Shown piece by piece: positions 4,985 to 8,872 of a DNA stretch of 8,872 nucleotides (positions are counted from its first letter, which is position 1; each line of letters opens with the position of its first letter). The DNA is from Trebonia sp. (GTDB lineage: Bacteria > Actinomycetota > Actinomycetes > Streptosporangiales > Streptosporangiaceae), in assembly GCA_030043595.1 (NCBI GenBank), contig JASHXJ010000198.1:1-8872 (forward strand), written 5' to 3'. The notes under the pieces are model-generated. The model worked only from the letters and a program-made list of their open reading frames with translations, was not told where the DNA came from and searched no databases. Both the position numbers and the translations under genes were made by a program.

Positions 4985-5815
4985 ATGATGGACGACTGGC
5001 GCGAGGACACCACGCGGCGGGCCAGGGCTGAGCGGATCGACACGGCGACGCCGAACACCGCCCGCGCCGCCGACTACCTCAGTGGCGGCCGGGACAACTT
5101 CGAGGCCGACCGGAAAGCGGTGCGGGCGATGGTCGCGGTGGCGCCTGTCGTCGCCGCGATCGTGCCCGCCGCGCGCGCGTTCCATGAGCGCGTGGTGCGG
5201 TACCTGGTCGGCGAGGCCGGCGTCAGGCAGTTCCTCGTCATCAGGACCGGCCTTGCCATATCGCGCCGCACCCATGAGATCGCCCAGTCGGTAGACCCGC
5301 GCTGCCGCATCGTCTACGTGGACGACGACCCGATGGTCCTTACCCATGCCCGGGCGCTGACGACGTCCGCGCCGGGGGGCGCCACCAGCTGCCTGGACGC
5401 CGATGTTCGCGACTGCGCGGGCATCGTGGCGGGAGCCCGGGAGACGCTGGACTTCAGCCGTCCGGTCGCCATCTTGCTGCTGTCGGTGTCCGGGCTGTCC
5501 TTCATAGCGGACACCGCGGCGGCCACCGCGGCCGTGTCCGCGCTGGTGGCCGCCACGCGGTCCGGCAGCTACGTCGCCCTCTACCATCCGGCCAGTGACC
5601 TGCACCCGGCCTATCCGGCGGCGATCCGCCAGTGGAACCGGCTGGCGTCGCAGCCGATCACGCCGCGCTCCCGGGAGAAAATCGCCGGCCTGGTGGCGGG
5701 CCTGGAGCCGGTCCCGCCCGGCCTGGTGCCCATCTGCGACTGGCGGCCCGCCGCGGGCGACCCCCGCTTCGACGACGTGATCCCGTTCTACGGCGTGGTC
5801 GCCAGGAAACCCTAA
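4985..5815 (+). CDS. Methyltransf_19 paralogue MT4, SAM motif I degenerate
   Basis: The protein has 276 residues, starting at ATG 4985 (MMDDW, aligned with its paralogues); GTG 4970 is an alternative that would add five residues. It is closest to MT3: the DNA is identical over 37 bases around the start (3912-3948 and 4977-5013), and both have the two-residue insertion giving LSFxAD. Conserved parts are GGRDNFEADR at 34-43, YVDDDP at 111-116 with D113, HARAL, LDFSRPVAILLL, VPPG and CDWRPA. Motif I reads V-I-R-T-G at 85-89, so the Asp and first Gly are replaced by Val and Arg. An Arg in the glycine loop should block SAM. The RRWNQ segment has become RQWNR. The stop TAA lies 19 bases from the convergent lipoprotein stop; I see no terminator hairpin in that gap. 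Confidence 0.85.
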   Translation: MMDDWREDTTRRARAERIDTATPNTARAADYLSGGRDNFEADRKAVRAMVAVAPVVAAIVPAARAFHERVVRYLVGEAGVRQFLVIRTGLAISRRTHEIAQSVDPRCRIVYVDDDPMVLTHARALTTSAPGGATSCLDADVRDCAGIVAGARETLDFSRPVAILLLSVSGLSFIADTAAATAAVSALVAATRSGSYVALYHPASDLHPAYPAAIRQWNRLASQPITPRSREKIAGLVAGLEPVPPGLVPICDWRPAAGDPRFDDVIPFYGVVARKP

Positions 5816-5834
5816 GTCGCGCAGGGGAAAGCGG

Positions 5835-6731
5835 CTAACTGTATCTGGGATACGGGAATTGACTGTAATCGATATACCACGTGCCGTTCTCGTTCAGCAG
5901 CGGGATTAGCTCGATCTCGTTGTCCCTGCCGGATGTCGCCGCCGTCCACAGAGCGCTGAACGACTGCCCGCTGTCGAGGAGCGCGGCGGGATCGTTATTG
6001 TCGGGCAGGAAGTTCTCCTGGATGCCGACCTGCAGGCACAGCTCGGCATAGTCGAGAACGACCAGCGCCTCGTCGCCGTCGATGGCCGCGTACCCGATAT
6101 CCAGCGATTGATAGGTGACTTCGACGAACGTCCCATTCTGGGCGGAGCTATTCAGCACGCTCTGGCAGGCGCTCCGGGAGCTTGCGACGACGTACTGGCA
6201 GGACTGTGGTGCATCCTGGGGGAGGAGACCGTTTATGTACCCGAATACGCTGTCAGTGCCCACGCCCGCCGACGGCGGCTCAACGACGACGCCCGCGCCG
6301 AGGCTCCCCGCCCAGGCGGGCACCGTGCTCCCGGGAGCCGGCGGTGCGCCCGACGTGCTCGGTGCCGCGCCCGACGTGCTCTGCTGCGGGCTTGCGGACG
6401 TCGGCCAGCATTCCCCGTACACATACGGGAACGACTTAAGCGCCAGGTAGAGGTCTCCCGGAGACTCGTACGGGTTGACGAACTGCAGCTTCTTCAGCGT
6501 GTTCGGGAAGTCAACGATGTACTTGGCCTCCCCGACGATGGGTATGACGCTGACAAGGCATTCTCCCCAGTCGATCGTGAATGCCACTTCACCGCGCTGG
6601 TGTTCCTTGACGGTCGGCTGATCAGCGACGTGAGTCTTCAGGGTGCTTCCCGAAGTCCCGCAAGAGGACAGCGCGAGAATCACCGCCGCAAGAACTGCCA
6701 GCGCGGCAGCCGTAGGCTTCCGAAAGCTCAT
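5835..6731 (-). CDS. Secreted lipoprotein of unknown function
   Basis: The protein has 298 residues from ATG 6731. It begins with a classical lipoprotein signal: positive MSFRK, a hydrophobic stretch, then the lipobox A-L-S-S-C with Cys24 as lipidation site, so it should be anchored to the outer face of the membrane. The open frame extends upstream to 6830 (an in-frame ATG at 6770), but a start there would bury the signal peptide behind extra residues. No Shine-Dalgarno precedes either ATG. Residues about 45-110 form one soluble part, followed by a Ser/Pro/Ala/Gly-rich linker at about 111-139. The C-terminal part (about 145-298) has four further Cys and ends in IPLLNENGTWYIDY. That ending, with AAIDGDEALVVL before it, recalls NTF2-like extracytoplasmic domains; this is a guess from pattern only. 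The DNA is visibly less GC-rich than its neighbours. It converges with MT4 and diverges from the lactonase gene. Confidence 0.78.
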   Translation of the reverse strand: MSFRKPTAAALAVLAAVILALSSCGTSGSTLKTHVADQPTVKEHQRGEVAFTIDWGECLVSVIPIVGEAKYIVDFPNTLKKLQFVNPYESPGDLYLALKSFPYVYGECWPTSASPQQSTSGAAPSTSGAPPAPGSTVPAWAGSLGAGVVVEPPSAGVGTDSVFGYINGLLPQDAPQSCQYVVASSRSACQSVLNSSAQNGTFVEVTYQSLDIGYAAIDGDEALVVLDYAELCLQVGIQENFLPDNNDPAALLDSGQSFSALWTAATSGRDNEIELIPLLNENGTWYIDYSQFPYPRYS

Positions 6732-6740
6732 ATTGAGGCG

Positions 6741-6746
6741 ATTGTC
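6741..6746 (-). promoter_or_regulatory. Possible -10 of the lipoprotein gene, near-leaderless
   Basis: On the minus strand GACAAT (four of six matches to TATAAT) ends 9 bases before ATG 6731. A start of transcription about 7 bases downstream would leave a leader of only one to three bases, which would explain the missing Shine-Dalgarno. No convincing -35 is seen. Confidence 0.3.
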
Positions 6747-6815
6747 GCACTTGCCGCCGGGAGCAGTCATTGACAAAACGTGGACATCCGGTGACCGCGG
6801 GCCGCTCGTCCGTGT

Positions 6816-6835
6816 CGGGCGTGTTGACACCCCGG
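6816..6835. promoter_or_regulatory. Imperfect 20-bp palindrome over the lactonase -35, candidate operator
   Basis: GTGT-TG-ACAC (6821-6830) is a perfect core. Further out, 8 of the 10 base pairs of the 20-base window, counting the T.G centre as wobble, are symmetric. It overlaps the -35 hexamer TTGACA, where a bound repressor would block RNA polymerase. No regulator gene is present in the window. Confidence 0.3.
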
Positions 6836-6851
6836 TGAAGTGCGAGAGGAT
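6824..6851 (+). promoter_or_regulatory. Promoter of the phosphotriesterase-like gene
   Basis: A perfect TTGACA -35 (6824-6829) is followed after 16 bases by GAGGAT (6846-6851), which resembles the TAGGAT type of -10 common in actinobacteria. It lies about 25 bases upstream of the gene start, leaving a short leader that contains the GAAGGAGA ribosome site at 6861-6868. Confidence 0.45.
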
Positions 6852-6874
6852 TCCGCTGGGGAAGGAGACGCCCG

Positions 6875-7822
6875 ATGACTCAGGTACAGACGGTGCTCGG
6901 CCCGGTCGACGCCGCCGCGCTGCGCCGCACGCTGATGCACGAGCACGTGTTCGTGCTCACCGCCGATGTCCAGCAGAACTACCCCGATGAGTGGGGCGAG
7001 GAGGACCGGCGCGTCGCGGACGCCGTCCGGCGCCTGAGCCAGCTCCCTGAGCACGGGATCAGCACGATCGTCGACGTCACCGTGATCGGCCAGGGCCGGA
7101 ACGTCCCGCGCGTCAAGCGGACCGCCGAGCAGGTTCCCGGCCTGAACATCGTGGTCGCCACTGGCTGCTACACGTTCGACGAGGTGCCGCTGTTCTTCTG
7201 GCGCCGTCCGCCGCAGGCCATGACCGAGCTGTTCGTCCGCGACATCACAGCGGGCATCGCCGGCACCGGCGTCAAGGCCGGCATGCTCAAGTGCGCGGTG
7301 GACGAGAAGGGCCTGACCGCCGGCGTCGAGCAGGTGCTCAGGTGCGTGGCGCAGGCGCACGCGCAGACGGGGACGCCGGTTACGATCCACACCCACGCCG
7401 CCAGCAAGCACGGCCCGGCCATCCTCGAAATCCTCAAGCAGGAGGGCGCCAACCTGGACCGGGTCGTCCTCGGCCACAGCGGCGACGCCGTCGCCGACCC
7501 CGGCTACCTGCAGGAGATGGCCGAGGCCGGGTTCACGCTCGGCATGGACCGCTTCGGCATCGACCACTTCGCCACCTTCGAGGCCAGGTCCGCCCTGGTC
7601 GCCGAGCTATGCCGCCGCGGCCTGGCCGACCGCATGGTGCTGTCGCACGACACGTGCTGCTACATCGACTGGTTCGGGCCGGGCTCGCTCGATGACCTCA
7701 CGCAGTGGCACTACCTGCACATCAGCCAGGACGTGCTGCCGTACCTGCAGGAGCACGGCGTCACCGCGGACGAGATCGACGCGATGCTCATCCGCAACCC
7801 GGCCCGGATTCTGGCCGGCTGA
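6875..7822 (+). CDS. Phosphotriesterase-like lactonase / metal-dependent amidohydrolase
   Basis: The protein has 315 residues, cytoplasmic TIM-barrel amidohydrolase superfamily. ATG 6875 follows GAAGGAGA with 7 bases from GGAG. The whole binuclear metal site is present with the order and spacing of SsoPox-type lactonases: H22 and H24 (LMHEH), K139 as carboxylated bridging lysine (AGMLK), H172 (TIHTH), H201 (LGHSGD) and D259 (SHD). The segment SHDTCCYIDW after the last ligand is also typical of phosphotriesterase-like lactonases and their mycobacterial homologues. Likely substrates are lactones or other esters, possibly acyl-homoserine lactones. Promiscuous organophosphate activity is known in the family but cannot be predicted here. 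Y99 in TGCYTF matches the tyrosine position near the lactone in family members. It is transcribed divergently from the lipoprotein and converges on the PrsW-like gene with a 13-base gap. Confidence 0.88.
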   Translation: MTQVQTVLGPVDAAALRRTLMHEHVFVLTADVQQNYPDEWGEEDRRVADAVRRLSQLPEHGISTIVDVTVIGQGRNVPRVKRTAEQVPGLNIVVATGCYTFDEVPLFFWRRPPQAMTELFVRDITAGIAGTGVKAGMLKCAVDEKGLTAGVEQVLRCVAQAHAQTGTPVTIHTHAASKHGPAILEILKQEGANLDRVVLGHSGDAVADPGYLQEMAEAGFTLGMDRFGIDHFATFEARSALVAELCRRGLADRMVLSHDTCCYIDWFGPGSLDDLTQWHYLHISQDVLPYLQEHGVTADEIDAMLIRNPARILAG

Positions 7823-7835
7823 CCGAGAGCTGGTC

Positions 7836-8872
7836 TCATCCCCCGTCCGGCGGCCGTTGCATGCGCGACACATCGAGCAGCATGGACTGGCCGCGGAAGA
7901 TCGGGGTATGCCGGACCTCCTGCTCGATCGCGTGCGCCGACGAGGCGTAGCCGAGGAACAGGAAGACCGAGAACGCCTGGATGAGGATCCACGGCCACAA
8001 GCTCATCCCGAAAACCCCGCTCAGGCTCCAGTCGTTGAGGCCGTGCAGGACCGCGGGGATCGCGATGCCGAGGGCCCACAGCAGGATCCGCCGGCGGCGG
8101 TAGTTGGTGCCCAGGCCGATGAAGAACCCTGCCACCCCGGCCCAGAGGGCGTGCTGCAGGCCGTCCACGAACACGCGCTCGAGCAGCGACGGTATGCCGA
8201 ACACGGTCGTGGCGCTGACCGCCTGCAGGTCGTGGGGCGCGTATACGGTCGACGCCTCGTAGACCCCGAAGAACAGGCCGGACAGCGTGGCAAGGAACAT
8301 CCACATCCGCACGTCAAGCTTGGTGTTGCGGGCTTTCAGCAAGACGATCGCCAGGACGAGGACCGGCAGGGCCTTCGTGATCTCCTCGGCCAGGCCTACC
8401 CCCACGATCCAGGAGAGCAGGTTGTGGCTCGCGTCCTTCGGCGCGAGGTTGTCCTCCCAGGGGATGGTCAGTGCCGGAATCAGGACGTACTCCGCGGCGA
8501 TGATGATCGCGGCGATGGCCAGGTGCAGCCTGCCGATCGGGCCGGGGCGGATCAGCCACCAGAAGACCAGCGCCCACAGCGGCGCGATGTACAGGCTGTA
8601 CACCCATCCGATGGTGGTGAGGTCGGCGGAGCTCTGCAGCGGGACCAGGGCGATCACCGGCACCAGGGCGTACACCGCGACGAGCAGCTTCGGCCACTGG
8701 CGGAGCGTCGGGTCGGTCAGCCATGCCTTGACCGGTATCAGTATCCGCAGCGCGCTGGTGGCGTCGCCGCCCGATGCCCGGCCCGGCGCGCCCGGGACGC
8801 CTGCGGGCACCGGCGCGCCCGGGACGCCTGGGACGCCCGGGACGCCCGCCATCGGCGGGGCACCCGGGATCG
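7836..8872 (-). CDS. PrsW-type integral membrane protease (start probably beyond the right edge)
   Basis: The frame is open to the window edge. The last possible in-window start is ATG 8852 (338 residues), but it lacks a Shine-Dalgarno. The Pro/Gly repeat continues upstream of it (IPGAPP), so the true start is probably outside. Numbering from 8852: a cytoplasm-like low-complexity N-terminus of V-P-G/A-P-G repeats (1-24), then about eight hydrophobic segments (near 54-72, 80-101, 109-130, 145-172, 183-200, 232-248, 255-270 and 285-305). PrsW family motifs sit in or beside the membrane: E156-E157 (LAEEITK), E199 (GVYEA), H234 (GLQHALWAG), and H270 with D274 (LHGLND). PrsW members cleave membrane proteins such as anti-sigma factors within or next to the bilayer. 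No sigma/anti-sigma pair is in the window, so the substrate is unknown. Confidence 0.85.
   Translation of the reverse strand, partial: IPGAPPMAGVPGVPGVPGAPVPAGVPGAPGRASGGDATSALRILIPVKAWLTDPTLRQWPKLLVAVYALVPVIALVPLQSSADLTTIGWVYSLYIAPLWALVFWWLIRPGPIGRLHLAIAAIIIAAEYVLIPALTIPWEDNLAPKDASHNLLSWIVGVGLAEEITKALPVLVLAIVLLKARNTKLDVRMWMFLATLSGLFFGVYEASTVYAPHDLQAVSATTVFGIPSLLERVFVDGLQHALWAGVAGFFIGLGTNYRRRRILLWALGIAIPAVLHGLNDWSLSGVFGMSLWPWILIQAFSVFLFLGYASSAHAIEQEVRHTPIFRGQSMLLDVSRMQRPPDGG
8784..8848. repeat. Short tandem repeats coding the Pro-Gly N-terminus of the PrsW-like protein
   Basis: A 20-base word beginning CGGCGCGCCC occurs exactly at 8784-8803 and at 8811-8830, 27 bases apart. A 9-base unit GGACGCC(T/C)G is repeated three times at 8822-8830, 8831-8839 and 8840-8848. 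All spacings are multiples of three, so copy-number changes would keep the reading frame. Confidence 0.8.

Noticed and set aside
1959..5815. Tandem array considered as a mobile element or phage island
   Set aside because: No transposase, integrase, terminal inverted repeats or target duplications are visible. Local tandem duplication explains the array.
5841..5853. GTATC-TGG-GATAC inverted repeat as terminator between MT4 and the lipoprotein
   Set aside because: Only five base pairs, and it lies within the last codons of the lipoprotein gene. Too weak to call.
6108..6773. Plus-strand frame of 221 codons across the lipoprotein
   Set aside because: The minus-strand frame has a textbook signal peptide and lipobox, whereas the plus-strand product is compositionally random.
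7821..7837. GACC...GGTC and GAGA...TCTC pairs between the lactonase and PrsW-like genes
   Set aside because: Four-base stems occur by chance; no terminator is supported.
8784..8848. Repeats considered as a CRISPR array
   Set aside because: Units are 9 and 27 bases with no unique spacers, and they encode an in-frame Pro-Gly peptide repeat.

Overview
The window comes from a high-GC actinobacterium. The evidence is the strong G/C bias at third codon positions, GTG starts, G-rich Shine-Dalgarno sites, a TTGACG-N17-TAGGTT promoter, and a tandem group of S-adenosyl methyltransferases of the Methyltransf_19/DUF574 type, a family found mainly in actinomycetes. I cannot assign a genus. I see no tRNA, rRNA, CRISPR array, transposase or integrase.

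Layout. Positions 1-1847 (+) hold the 3' part of a fadB-type trifunctional beta-oxidation alpha subunit. Positions 1848-1958 are a regulatory-looking gap with a perfect 6+6 palindrome on the fadB stop codon, a weak extended -10, and a strong GNRA-loop hairpin. Positions 1959-5815 (+) are an array of one family. It starts with an 82-codon mini-copy that keeps both ends of the family but lacks the whole catalytic middle. Four full-length paralogues follow (called MT1-MT4 here, at 2225, 3063, 3920 and 4985). Between MT3 and MT4 lie a consensus-like promoter, a short Arg-rich ORF, a GC hairpin and a duplicated scrap of the MT2 tail. Positions 5835-6731 (-) encode a secreted lipoprotein of unknown function in visibly less GC-rich DNA. 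Positions 6875-7822 (+) encode a phosphotriesterase-like lactonase/amidohydrolase with a complete metal site. Positions 7836 to the right edge (-) encode a PrsW-type membrane protease.

How the genes relate. MT1-MT3 and probably the mini-copy form a tight same-strand operon with gaps of 13-17 bases. MT4 seems able to be transcribed separately from a promoter inside the end of MT3. The four paralogues align residue for residue over the first 120 positions, yet the SAM-binding core has decayed differently in each. MT1 keeps D-I-G-T-G. MT2 and MT4 have lost it. MT3 keeps D-V-G-P-G but has lost the acidic residue at the end of strand beta2. The rest of each fold remains intact and open. The array is therefore the best candidate for something undescribed: one probable methyltransferase with a set of likely non-catalytic or re-specialised partners. 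The flanking genes (beta-oxidation, lipoprotein, lactonase, PrsW) show no obvious functional link to the array.
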